From: JAKFDK01 sp036676195
Lineage (GTDB): Bacteria; Bacillota; Sulfobacillia; Symbiobacteriales; ZC4RG38
NCBI GenBank assembly: GCA_036676195.1
Contig: JAKFDK010000121.1
Coordinates: forward strand, 24,285 to 88,284
DNA length: 64,000 nt
Direction of reading: 5' to 3'
Part shown: positions 1 through 6,842 of the stretch, in pieces
How the letters are laid out: each line of letters starts with the position of its first letter
Numbering within the stretch: position 1 is the first letter of the stretch
Made by a program: the position numbers and the translations under genes
Notes under the pieces: generated by a model
What the model saw: the letters and a program-made list of their open reading frames with translations, nothing else
What the model was told of the DNA's origin: nothing
Database searches by the model: none

Positions 1-495
1 CTTGGGCAGGTTGGAGGCGGGTTCGACCTGCTACTGACCGATGTTCCATACTGGGACATGGACACCCGCCGCCGCTCCAACGGGAAGTTCAAGCGGGCCG
101 GCGGGGCGGCCACCCAGCGACGCACGTCACGGCTGGGGGCCTTCGCCCCGGCTCCGGCCGCTGCAGGCAGCGAGGCGGTGCCCGGCCCGGCCGACCGGGA
201 CGACTGGCTTAAACTGATGCGGGCGGTGTTTGCAGCCGCCACGCCTCTGGTGAAACCCCGGGGTTACGTGGCCGCCTTCATCGGGGACATGTACCATTCG
301 GGCAGCTACCACCCGCTGTCCCATGAGCTGGCCGGGGTGCTCACTGAACTGGGCCTGACCATGAAAGCCAATCTGGTCTGGTACGACGTCGCCAAGAGCC
401 TGCATATATACGGCTACCGGTACGAATTCATTCCCAGCATGATTCACCAAAACATCCTGGTGTTCCGTCGGGAGCACCGGCTGCCGGGGGGGTGA
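1..495 (+). CDS. DNA methyltransferase, N4/N6 amino type, 5'-truncated
   Basis: This is the C-terminal 164 residues of a gene that begins off the left edge; the reading frame is open from base 1. The fragment has a motif IV (catalytic loop), TDVPYWDM, at residues 13-20, preceded by the hydrophobic strand FDLLL. It ends with the strand ILVFRR that is usual near the end of N6_N4_Mtase (PF01555-like) enzymes. No SAM-binding motif I (FxGxG) is visible, so that part should lie upstream outside the window. The family transfers a methyl group from SAM to the exocyclic amine of adenine or cytosine in DNA. The stop is 6 nt before the next methyltransferase, so the two are probably cotranscribed. The target base cannot be told from the sequence. 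Confidence 0.8.
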   Translation, partial: LGQVGGGFDLLLTDVPYWDMDTRRRSNGKFKRAGGAATQRRTSRLGAFAPAPAAAGSEAVPGPADRDDWLKLMRAVFAAATPLVKPRGYVAAFIGDMYHSGSYHPLSHELAGVLTELGLTMKANLVWYDVAKSLHIYGYRYEFIPSMIHQNILVFRREHRLPGG

Positions 496-501
496 AACGC
501 C

Positions 502-1572
502 GTGGGGGCATTGGCCACGGCCGGACTGCGGCCGGTATTCATCCAGAACCGCAAATTTATTGGTTCCAAACAGAGTCTCCTGGACTTTATTCTTCAGGTG
601 GTCGCTGAGGTGTGTCCCGATACCTGTAGTGCCCTCGATCCGTTTGCTGGCAGCGGAGTAGTGGCCTGGGCCCTGGCCAGTTGCGGGATGCAAGTGACGG
701 CGGCTGATCATCTGTTCAGCAACTACGCGGCTGCCCGCGCCTTTCTCACCACACATCCGGGGAACGCCAGTCAGACCAGGCTGGCCGAAAGCCTCGCCGC
801 CCTGAACCGCCTGCCGGGGTGCCCCGGCTACGCAGCCGAGCACTACGGGGGCGCCTACTTTACGGTCGAGAACGCTGCCCGCATCGACAGTATCAGAGAC
901 CAGATCGCGGCCTGGGCAGGGGCCGGAGAACTTACCCGGCAGGAGGAACTGGTGTTAATCACCAGCCTGCTGTATGCGGCGGACAAGGTGGCCAATACCT
1001 GCGGCCAGTATGACGCCTTTATGAAGCATATGGGGCACGCCCCGTACCGCTCTGACGGCACCCACCTGGTCGATGCCATGGTCTACCGCCCGCTGGAGCT
1101 GGGGATGCCTCACTCCCTGCCTGGCGGGGAGCGGCACCGGGTGATCTGCGCGGATGCCAACCGGGTGGTGGCGGGAGTGGAGGCTGACCTGCTCTACCTG
1201 GATCCGCCATACAATACCCGCCAGTATGTGGACAACTACCATGTCCTTGAGAACATTGCTCGCTGGGACCGACCGCCGCTGGTGGGCAAGACCCGTAAGT
1301 TTGCGCGGGACCAGTTGAAGAGTCGGTATTCCAGCCGGGTCCATGCCGGAGACGCCCTGCAGGAACTCATTGCGGCGGCCCGTTGCCGCCATCTGCTGCT
1401 GAGCTATAACAATGAAGGAATTATCCCGGACGAGACCATCCTGGCGGCCATGGAGCGACGGGGACCCGTACAGGTGTTTTCCGCGGATTACCCGGTGTTC
1501 GGTCACGGGGCCGGCCGCGCCCGGCGGCGCCCGGTAGTGGAACGGCTGTTTTATTGCCGAGTGATCCGTTGA
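502..1572 (+). CDS. Adenine-specific DNA methyltransferase (D12/COG3392-like)
   Basis: The 356-residue protein has the three landmarks of a D12-class adenine-N6 methyltransferase. FIGSK is at residues 19-23, the SAM-binding motif I DPFAGSG at 46-52, and the catalytic motif IV DPPYNTRQY from about residue 234. The following segment (YHVLENIARWD) resembles the COG3392 branch. The GTG start follows a GGGGGGTGAA ribosome site. It should methylate adenine in a specific DNA site. No restriction endonuclease gene follows: the next gene is an unrelated HD-GYP protein after 110 bp. It is either one of two modification enzymes of a system whose nuclease lies to the left, or an orphan pair. The class is reliable; the system assignment is inference. 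Confidence 0.85.
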   Translation: MGALATAGLRPVFIQNRKFIGSKQSLLDFILQVVAEVCPDTCSALDPFAGSGVVAWALASCGMQVTAADHLFSNYAAARAFLTTHPGNASQTRLAESLAALNRLPGCPGYAAEHYGGAYFTVENAARIDSIRDQIAAWAGAGELTRQEELVLITSLLYAADKVANTCGQYDAFMKHMGHAPYRSDGTHLVDAMVYRPLELGMPHSLPGGERHRVICADANRVVAGVEADLLYLDPPYNTRQYVDNYHVLENIARWDRPPLVGKTRKFARDQLKSRYSSRVHAGDALQELIAAARCRHLLLSYNNEGIIPDETILAAMERRGPVQVFSADYPVFGHGAGRARRRPVVERLFYCRVIR

Positions 1573-1682
1573 GGCGATAGGCAGGAATTGGAATGCACGC
1601 CGTCGAAGCATGAATATATCTAATATGTTCGGCCGGGTGACTCACAAGAAAGCTGGCCGATCTTGAGGAGGCCATTGCATTC

Positions 1683-2828
1683 ATGTTTCGGGTAGCCACG
1701 TCCCACCTGGTGGCGGGGCAAAAGGTTGCCAGGCACGTGACTGATGCCTCCGGGCGCATTCTCCTGGCGGCGGGCACCATTCTGAAGGAAAGCTACATTG
1801 AATATCTGAAACAATATGGAATTCCGGCTGTATACATTGGCAACGAACTGGCGCCTGATCTCGAGGTGCCGGAGGTCGTTTCCGAACGGGCGAGAGCCGG
1901 ACTGAGCGCACAACTGAAAGCGGCCATGGGCCACCTGAAGGAATCCCTGGCCGACAAGGGCAAGGCCGGAGTGAAGCGCTGGGCGGGCGATGCGGCGCGG
2001 CTGCGATCGGCCGTTTCGATGGTGGTGGACGAAATCCTGGCCAATCCGCGCGCCCTGGTCCACCTGCAGGATATCCGCCAGCACGATGAATACACCCTTG
2101 GTCATTCAGTCAACGTGTGCATCCTGTCTACTCTGACCGCCCACACCATGGGGTTGGATGTGGGCAAGGTGCGCGAGATCGGAATGGGCGCCGTCTTGCA
2201 TGATATCGGCAAGGTGACCATTGCCGACGAGATCCTGAACAAGCCCGGGCCCCTGACGGCGTCGGAAACGGAAGAGATGCGCCAGCACACCACACGTGGG
2301 TTTGAGATTTTGCGCAAGCAGTCGGAACTGAGCTTTCACGTGGCGCACGTGGCCTATCAGCACCACGAGCGCTGGGGCGGCGGCGGCTACCCCCGCGGTC
2401 TGAGCGGCAAGGATATCCACGCCTACGCCCGTGTGGTCACCCTCGCCGATGTGTACGATGCGATGACGGCCGACCGGGTTTACCGTAAAGGATACACGCC
2501 CGACCGGGCCCTGCGCAATTTACTGGAAGTGATCCCAGACTGGTTCGAACCGGAGGTTCTGAAGGCGTTTGTGGAGAATATCGCCCTGTTTCCCATAGGT
2601 TCCGTCCTGGAAATGAACAGCGGTGAGGTCGCTGTGGTAACGGCGGTGGTGCGGGGCAGCACAGACCGGCCGCGGGTGCGCGTGGTCAAGGATGCCGCCG
2701 GTCGGACGCTCAGCCAGCCGTTTGAGGTAGACCTGGCCACTGAACCGTCGTACAAGGTGACGAAGGTACTGGGGAACATTTCCGAGGAGGCGTTGGAGAG
2801 CCAGTTGCGGAGCGCCGGCGAAGATTAA
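1683..2828 (+). CDS. HD-GYP domain cyclic-di-GMP phosphodiesterase
   Basis: The 381-residue protein has an N-terminal region of about 130 residues that I do not recognise, followed by a full HD-GYP domain. The metal-binding HD pair is in HDIGK at residues 173-177. HHERWGGGGYP at 227-237 carries the GYP signature, and a further DVYDAMTADR motif follows. Proteins of this type hydrolyse cyclic-di-GMP to pGpG or GMP and so favour motility over sessile growth. There is no signal peptide or clear membrane helix, so it should be cytoplasmic. The ATG follows a TGAGGAGG ribosome site. It is a single-gene unit between the methyltransferases and an SLH protein. A C-terminal PilZ-like or other sensor cannot be recognised with certainty. 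Confidence 0.9.
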   Translation: MFRVATSHLVAGQKVARHVTDASGRILLAAGTILKESYIEYLKQYGIPAVYIGNELAPDLEVPEVVSERARAGLSAQLKAAMGHLKESLADKGKAGVKRWAGDAARLRSAVSMVVDEILANPRALVHLQDIRQHDEYTLGHSVNVCILSTLTAHTMGLDVGKVREIGMGAVLHDIGKVTIADEILNKPGPLTASETEEMRQHTTRGFEILRKQSELSFHVAHVAYQHHERWGGGGYPRGLSGKDIHAYARVVTLADVYDAMTADRVYRKGYTPDRALRNLLEVIPDWFEPEVLKAFVENIALFPIGSVLEMNSGEVAVVTAVVRGSTDRPRVRVVKDAAGRTLSQPFEVDLATEPSYKVTKVLGNISEEALESQLRSAGED

Positions 2829-2910
2829 GACCACGGTATCAGCCCAGTGGCCCATGACGCCCATCCGGACGCCACGGGCCATTGATCTGCCTGCGGAGGT
2901 GCACTGATCA

Positions 2911-3921
2911 TTGCGAAGCAGCAAGGCCACCCTGGTATTGGTCCTGATCCTTGCCCTGGTCCTTGCCACCGGCACGGCTTCCGCCCTGGCCGCGCCTGTC
3001 CCTGCTCCCCAGACAAAAACTGCCTGGCTGTTCTCCGATGTACCACCGGACCACCCTGACGCCGGAGCAATCGGTGCCCTGTTTCTGGCCGGGGTGGTCC
3101 AGGGCGACGAACTGGGGCGATTCCGGCCCGACGACACCGTAACCCGGGCCGAACTGGTCAAGATGATCCTGATCGCCCGGGGCATCGCCGTAAGCAAGGA
3201 GTGCCGGCCCCAATTCCACGATGTACCTTGTACGACCTGGTACGGTCCCTATGTACATATGGGACACCGGCTGGCCCTGGTCGAAGGGCGGGGGGGCGGC
3301 CGCTTTGAACCGTCAGCCCCCGTAACTCGTCAGGAGGCTTACGTTATCACGGTGCGGGCACTGGGCAAATGGTACGAGATTCGCCGCACCGCCTGGAGCG
3401 ACAACGCCGCCAAACTGGCCGTGTTCGGCGACGGCAACGCCGTAGCCGACTGGGCCATGCGGTCCGTGGCTTTTCTTGCCGGGCGCGGGATTCTTACATC
3501 CGGCCCAGGACCGGCCGCTTTCCTTCAAGCCACGCAGACGGCGACCAGGGCCGAAATCGCCACACTGCTGCAGCGGGCCCTGCTGCCAACCATCCAGGGC
3601 CGCAATACCATCCGGCTGGACGGGACCCTGGTCCGCTACGCCCGCGCCATGGACATGCAGACCACCAAGTATGCGACCGGAGAACCGGGAGTAGGGACCA
3701 TCACCTATACCAGCCTGAAGGTGCGGGTCGGTGTGGTGGCAGTGGATCCGACGGTCATTCCCCTGGGCTCCCTGCTCTATGTGCCGGGCTATGGCTACTG
3801 CGTGGCGGCGGATATCGGCGGTGCCATCAAAGGCCATAAAATAGACCTGTACACGGAAGACCTGCATGAGGCGGCACTGAGGTACGGCGTCCGTCCCCTG
3901 CCGGTTTACCTGCTGGACTGA
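2911..3921 (+). CDS. Secreted SLH-domain protein with C-terminal 3D (lytic) domain
   Basis: Residues 1-27 form a signal peptide (basic start, hydrophobic core, cleavage near ALA-AP). Three S-layer homology repeats follow, at about 39-93, 100-155 and 160-225. The second has the RFEPSAPVTRQE and the first the RFRPDDTVTRAE signature. From about residue 235 the chain is a 3D domain (MltA-like double-psi barrel) with a conserved Asp-rich end, DIGGAIKGHKIDLY, at about 301-314. SLH repeats bind secondary cell-wall polymer. 3D domains occur in peptidoglycan-cleaving lytic transglycosylases and in germination or resuscitation proteins. The TTG start has a GGAGGT site 10 nt upstream. A cell-wall remodelling role is inferred; no substrate can be named. 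Confidence 0.85.
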   Translation: MRSSKATLVLVLILALVLATGTASALAAPVPAPQTKTAWLFSDVPPDHPDAGAIGALFLAGVVQGDELGRFRPDDTVTRAELVKMILIARGIAVSKECRPQFHDVPCTTWYGPYVHMGHRLALVEGRGGGRFEPSAPVTRQEAYVITVRALGKWYEIRRTAWSDNAAKLAVFGDGNAVADWAMRSVAFLAGRGILTSGPGPAAFLQATQTATRAEIATLLQRALLPTIQGRNTIRLDGTLVRYARAMDMQTTKYATGEPGVGTITYTSLKVRVGVVAVDPTVIPLGSLLYVPGYGYCVAADIGGAIKGHKIDLYTEDLHEAALRYGVRPLPVYLLD

Positions 3922-3935
3922 TCCGACCCAAGTCG

Positions 3936-3961
3936 AAACCCCGGGGGGCTACCCGGGGTTT
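3936..3961. terminator. Bidirectional intrinsic terminator between SLH-3D gene and cheX-like gene
   Basis: A perfect 10-bp stem (AAACCCCGGG / CCCGGGGTTT) with a 6-nt loop lies between two convergent genes. A-rich and T-rich ends on the two sides let it act in both directions. The last base of the stem is the first base of the minus-strand stop codon. Confidence 0.8.
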
Positions 3962-4425
3962 TATGTATCAGTCTGAAGGGCCACATAAACGTGAAAAGGG
4001 CCGTAACGGGTCTGAACCGGAATCACGATCCGGGTAATCCCCAGGGTACTGAAACGGGCGCCCTTGCCGACCATGACCGAGGGCGGTGTGATGTCACACT
4101 CGTACTGCATCTGCGACAGAAACATGGACGCCCGCCCGGTGATGACATTTCCCAGTTCGGCCACCCCGGAGAGCACCAGGTCGTTGATTTCGGGAAAGGA
4201 CTGACCGACCATGGCTCCGGCCATAGCCAGGGTGGTCTCGGTGCTCATGCCGTACTGGACCAGTCCTCTGGGGTTACCCACGACCGCCAGAACCACTGTG
4301 ACATCGTCCGTCAGGTTAGGAACATTGATTGCGGCCAAGCCTACACGAGATACCTCGTCGGCTGTTTCAGTCCGTAGAGTATCGGTAGTTGCACGCAGGA
4401 AGGCGTTAAGAATCTCAGCCTTCAA
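3961..4425 (-). CDS. CheX-like chemotaxis phosphatase (CheC/CheX family)
   Basis: The 154-residue protein fits the CheX branch of the CheC/CheX/FliY phosphatases, which dephosphorylate CheY-P. It has one ExxN catalytic signature, in SGVAELGNVITGRA, a central GAMVGQSFPEI helix, and the typical C-terminal strands. I place the start at the TTG at 4425, because GAGGAGGTC ends 6 nt upstream of it. An ATG 36 nt further upstream has no ribosome site and lies close to the predicted transcription start. The gene is alone on the minus strand, away from the flagellar operon, and has its own promoter. It could act on a CheY-like receiver other than the flagellar one; that is inference. Confidence 0.8.
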   Translation of the reverse strand: MKAEILNAFLRATTDTLRTETADEVSRVGLAAINVPNLTDDVTVVLAVVGNPRGLVQYGMSTETTLAMAGAMVGQSFPEINDLVLSGVAELGNVITGRASMFLSQMQYECDITPPSVMVGKGARFSTLGITRIVIPVQTRYGPFHVYVALQTDT

Positions 4426-4485
4426 GCCTTTGACCTCCTCGCATAAGACACCGTCAAACATAGGAATACGATTGGCAATGTGCTT

Positions 4486-4514
4486 ATTATAAGATGAATA
4501 AGATGTGTTTGGAA
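4486..4514 (-). promoter_or_regulatory. Sigma-A-type promoter of the cheX-like gene
   Basis: On the minus strand, a perfect TATAAT -10 (4491-4486) lies 17 bp from a weak -35, TTCCAA (4514-4509). Transcription should start near 4479, about 50 nt before the TTG start. It is back to back with the plus-strand promoter at 4587. Confidence 0.6.
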
Positions 4515-4583
4515 GGCTTCTCCGGCTGATGGGCGGAGTGCTACCTGCATGCAGTTCGTCACGTGTCCCCAGTCACACCCACG

Positions 4584-4592
4584 TGGTATAAT
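4584..4592 (+). promoter_or_regulatory. Extended -10 promoter (TGG-TATAAT) for the unknown gene at 4626
   Basis: A perfect TATAAT at 4587-4592 is preceded by the TGn extension. The -35 region at the right distance (4564-4569) is poor, as is common for extended -10 promoters. Transcription should start near 4599. This excludes a start codon at 4563 for the downstream gene. Confidence 0.65.
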
Positions 4593-4625
4593 GTACTACT
4601 GGACCAGCAGGAGGAGGCACGACGG

Positions 4626-5150
4626 GTGTTTCAACCCTTGGAGGATATGGTGCAGAGCCTGAAGGATGCCCTGGGTGATCTGGGATTTCCGGCGGCGGTC
4701 CGCACCGTGTCCGAGCACTGGGAAGGTGCAGCGGCACCCCATCTGGAAGTCATTCTAAGTGCCGGCCGGGACCAGCAGAACCAGAGCGGGCCCGTTGCCG
4801 ACCTGTATGTGTACCCGACCCGCGGCCATACCTGCGAGGTAGAGATCGAGGTCACCCTGCCCGCCCATATGGTGTCACATCTGGAGCCGGCCCAACTATG
4901 GGCACGGGCCAAGGCCATCGCCGGAGCCGACGTCGGCATCAGCGGTGTGCAGCGCTATTTCCGTGGGGAGAGCGGTAAGACCATCCATGTCAACATCGAG
5001 TCCCATTTCATCATCGACTACTGGTTTGAGTTGGAAGTCCCCGAGGAGGGCGAGGCCAGCGATGAGGAATGGGAAAGTTTTGACGGTGAGATCGTGGCGG
5101 TTGCCCAGGGAGTAGTTGGCCTGCTGGGGCTGGCGGAGGAGAACACCTGA
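4626..5150 (+). CDS. Unknown 174-residue protein upstream of rsmD
   Basis: I do not recognise a family. The frame is open upstream to a GTG at 4563, but an extended -10 promoter at 4584-4592 lies inside that stretch. The GTG at 4626 has an AGGAGGAGG site about 10 nt before it, so I start the gene there. The product is acidic and soluble, with an amphipathic N-terminal helix (VFQPLEDMVQSLKDAL). A predicted alpha/beta body follows, with alternating strands such as HTCEVEIEVTLP and HVNIESHFIIDYWFELEV, then an acidic stretch (EEGEASDEEWE). Its stop overlaps the rsmD start (TGATG), so it is translationally coupled to a rRNA methyltransferase gene. That coupling is the only hint of function. Confidence 0.75.
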   Translation: MFQPLEDMVQSLKDALGDLGFPAAVRTVSEHWEGAAAPHLEVILSAGRDQQNQSGPVADLYVYPTRGHTCEVEIEVTLPAHMVSHLEPAQLWARAKAIAGADVGISGVQRYFRGESGKTIHVNIESHFIIDYWFELEVPEEGEASDEEWESFDGEIVAVAQGVVGLLGLAEENT

Positions 5151-5737
5151 TGCGTGTGATCGCCGGGGCCGCCCGGGGGCGGCCCCTGAAGACGGTAAAG
5201 GGCCTGGCTGTGCGCCCCACCACCGACCGGGTACGGGAATCCCTGTTTAATGTTCTGCAGCCGCTAGTGGCCGGTTCCGTCTTCTTGGATCTGTTTGCCG
5301 GCTCGGGGGCAGTGGGGATTGAAGCGCTGAGCCGTGGGGCCGACCGGGCTGTTTTTGTCGAGCAGGCCGGGACTCACCTGAAAATCATCGCTGACAATCT
5401 GGACAAGACCGGCCTGCGCGACCGGGCCGAACTGCTCCGGGGCGACGTCCTGAACATGATCCCTTCCCTGGGGGTGCGTGGGGAGCGGTTCGACCTGATC
5501 TTTCTGGATCCGCCGTACGGCCAGGACCTTGTGCCACGTACGCTGGCGGTTTTGGCTGCTGCAGCCGTAACGGTGCCGGGTGGGGTGGCGGTATGTGAGC
5601 ACCATCGCAAGGATCCGGTGCCACCTTCGGCAGGGCTGCTTTTGCGCTTTAGAGAATTAGGGTTTGGTGAGACGGTGTTGTCCTTTTACCGGCACGGGTC
5701 AGTCGAGGATGACGCTGGAGCGAGTGGCAGGGGGTAA
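5150..5737 (+). CDS. rsmD: 16S rRNA (guanine966-N2)-methyltransferase RsmD
   Basis: The 195-residue protein starts with MRVIAGAARGRPL, the usual RsmD N-terminus. It has SAM-binding motif I DLFAGSGAVGIE from residue 47 and the catalytic DPPY at 120-123. It methylates G966 of 16S rRNA in the 30S subunit, using SAM. The ATG overlaps the stop of the preceding gene by one base, and coaD follows after 5 nt. The rsmD-coaD pair is conserved across Bacillota. Length and motifs match the family, with nothing missing. Confidence 0.95.
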   Translation: MRVIAGAARGRPLKTVKGLAVRPTTDRVRESLFNVLQPLVAGSVFLDLFAGSGAVGIEALSRGADRAVFVEQAGTHLKIIADNLDKTGLRDRAELLRGDVLNMIPSLGVRGERFDLIFLDPPYGQDLVPRTLAVLAAAAVTVPGGVAVCEHHRKDPVPPSAGLLLRFRELGFGETVLSFYRHGSVEDDAGASGRG

Positions 5738-5742
5738 AGTAT

Positions 5743-6240
5743 TTGGCAACGGCAATTGTACCCGGTAGCTTTGATCCCTTGACGAATGGACATTTGGATG
5801 TAATTGAACGCACAGCACAGATCTTTACCCATGTGGTGGTCGGGGTACCTGTCAACGCCAGCAAGACTCCGCTTTTTTCCAGTGAAGAACGGTTAGAAAT
5901 GGCGAAAGCGGTCATGTGTCACCTGCCTAATGTTAAGGTAGAAGCTATTTCCGGCCTAACCGTTGAGGCGGCACGAAAGTTTGGGTGTCAGGTCATTGTG
6001 CGGGGCATGCGGGCTGTGCAGGACTTCGAATTTGAGTTTCAGATCGGCATGATGAATAAGAAGCTTGCACCGGATGTTGAGACCATGTTTCTCATGGCTG
6101 ATTTCAAGTACACGTTCGTGAGTTCCACACTGGTAAAAGACGTCGCCCGCAACGGCGGTTCCCTGGACGGGCTGGTGCCGCCGCTGGTGGCTGAACGGCT
6201 CCTGCAGAAGTATAACCGAGTTGGCTCCCAACCGGGCTGA
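5743..6240 (+). CDS. coaD: Phosphopantetheine adenylyltransferase (PPAT)
   Basis: CoaD adenylates 4'-phosphopantetheine with ATP to make dephospho-CoA, the fourth step of CoA synthesis. The 165-residue protein has the nucleotidyltransferase signature GSFDPLTNGH at 8-17 (the T/HxGH motif) and the KMSKS-equivalent VSSTLVK at 126-132. The TTG start has a GGGGGTAAAG site before it. It follows rsmD closely and is probably cotranscribed. CoA supply joins logically with the acyl-carrier and fatty-acid genes that follow, but no shared control is visible. Confidence 0.96.
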   Translation: MATAIVPGSFDPLTNGHLDVIERTAQIFTHVVVGVPVNASKTPLFSSEERLEMAKAVMCHLPNVKVEAISGLTVEAARKFGCQVIVRGMRAVQDFEFEFQIGMMNKKLAPDVETMFLMADFKYTFVSSTLVKDVARNGGSLDGLVPPLVAERLLQKYNRVGSQPG

Positions 6241-6256
6241 GGCATGCAGCGCTGTC

Positions 6257-6281
6257 GGCGGGTCTCCGGGCCGGACCCGCC
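6257..6281 (+). terminator. Hairpin after coaD, possible weak terminator
   Basis: GGCGGGTC and GACCCGCC form a perfect 8-bp stem around a 9-nt loop in the 133-bp gap after coaD. There is no T tract, so it may be a pause or processing site rather than a full terminator. Confidence 0.4.
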
Positions 6282-6373
6282 GGGGAAGCGCGGTCTGGGG
6301 GCCTACAGTCAGGTGAATGGTGGCTGGTGAAGCGTGGACCGGAAGGGGTCCCGCTGAATGTAAGGAGGAACAC

Positions 6374-6820
6374 GTGGCAGTGGACATCTTTGCGCTGCTG
6401 GACCGGCTGGAGGACTTGCTCGCCAACGCCACCAGAGTGCCACTCACCGGTAAGGTCATGGTCGATCCGGATGAGGCTCTGGCGGTCGTGGACGAAATGC
6501 GGGAGTTGCTCCCGGAGGAGATCCGCCAGGCTGGGCGCGTCACAGAGGAAAAAGAGCGGATTCTGGAAGCAGCCCGGGCTGAGGCAGAGGCCCTGGTGCG
6601 TGACGCCAAGGTTTATGCCGGCCAACTGACGGACGAATCCGCCATTGCCCGTGATGCTCAGGAAAAGGCCGAGGAAGCGATCGAGCAAGCCAAGCGGGTG
6701 GCCCGGGAAATCCGGGCCGGGGCTCTGGATTACGCGGAAGATGTGCTGCACAAGGTGGAGCAGAGCCTGGAGCGGGCTTACACTACCGTCAAGAAGAGCC
6801 GGGAAGAACTGCAACGGTAG
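6374..6820 (+). CDS. Soluble coiled-coil protein of unknown function
   Basis: The GTG at 6374 follows AAGGAGGAA directly and is the best start, giving 148 residues. A start 57 nt upstream has no ribosome site. The N-terminus (VDIFALLDRLEDLLANA) and the pattern of Ala, Glu and Arg heptads from about residue 45 onward predict one long helix or coiled coil. There is no signal peptide or membrane segment. Proteins of this shape next to coaD and the YlbL protease are often annotated as 'ATPase' or 'F0 subunit b-like' from coiled-coil similarity alone, which I do not support. Conserved position in Bacillota suggests a structural or cell-division-related role, but this is only inference. Confidence 0.8.
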   Translation: MAVDIFALLDRLEDLLANATRVPLTGKVMVDPDEALAVVDEMRELLPEEIRQAGRVTEEKERILEAARAEAEALVRDAKVYAGQLTDESAIARDAQEKAEEAIEQAKRVAREIRAGALDYAEDVLHKVEQSLERAYTTVKKSREELQR

Positions 6821-6842
6821 TCCGTGGAGGTGATTCTCCGCC

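Noticed and set aside
2829..2910. TGGCCC/GGGCCA inverted repeat after the HD-GYP gene as a terminator
   Set aside because: The loop is 22 nt and no T run follows, so it is too weak to list.
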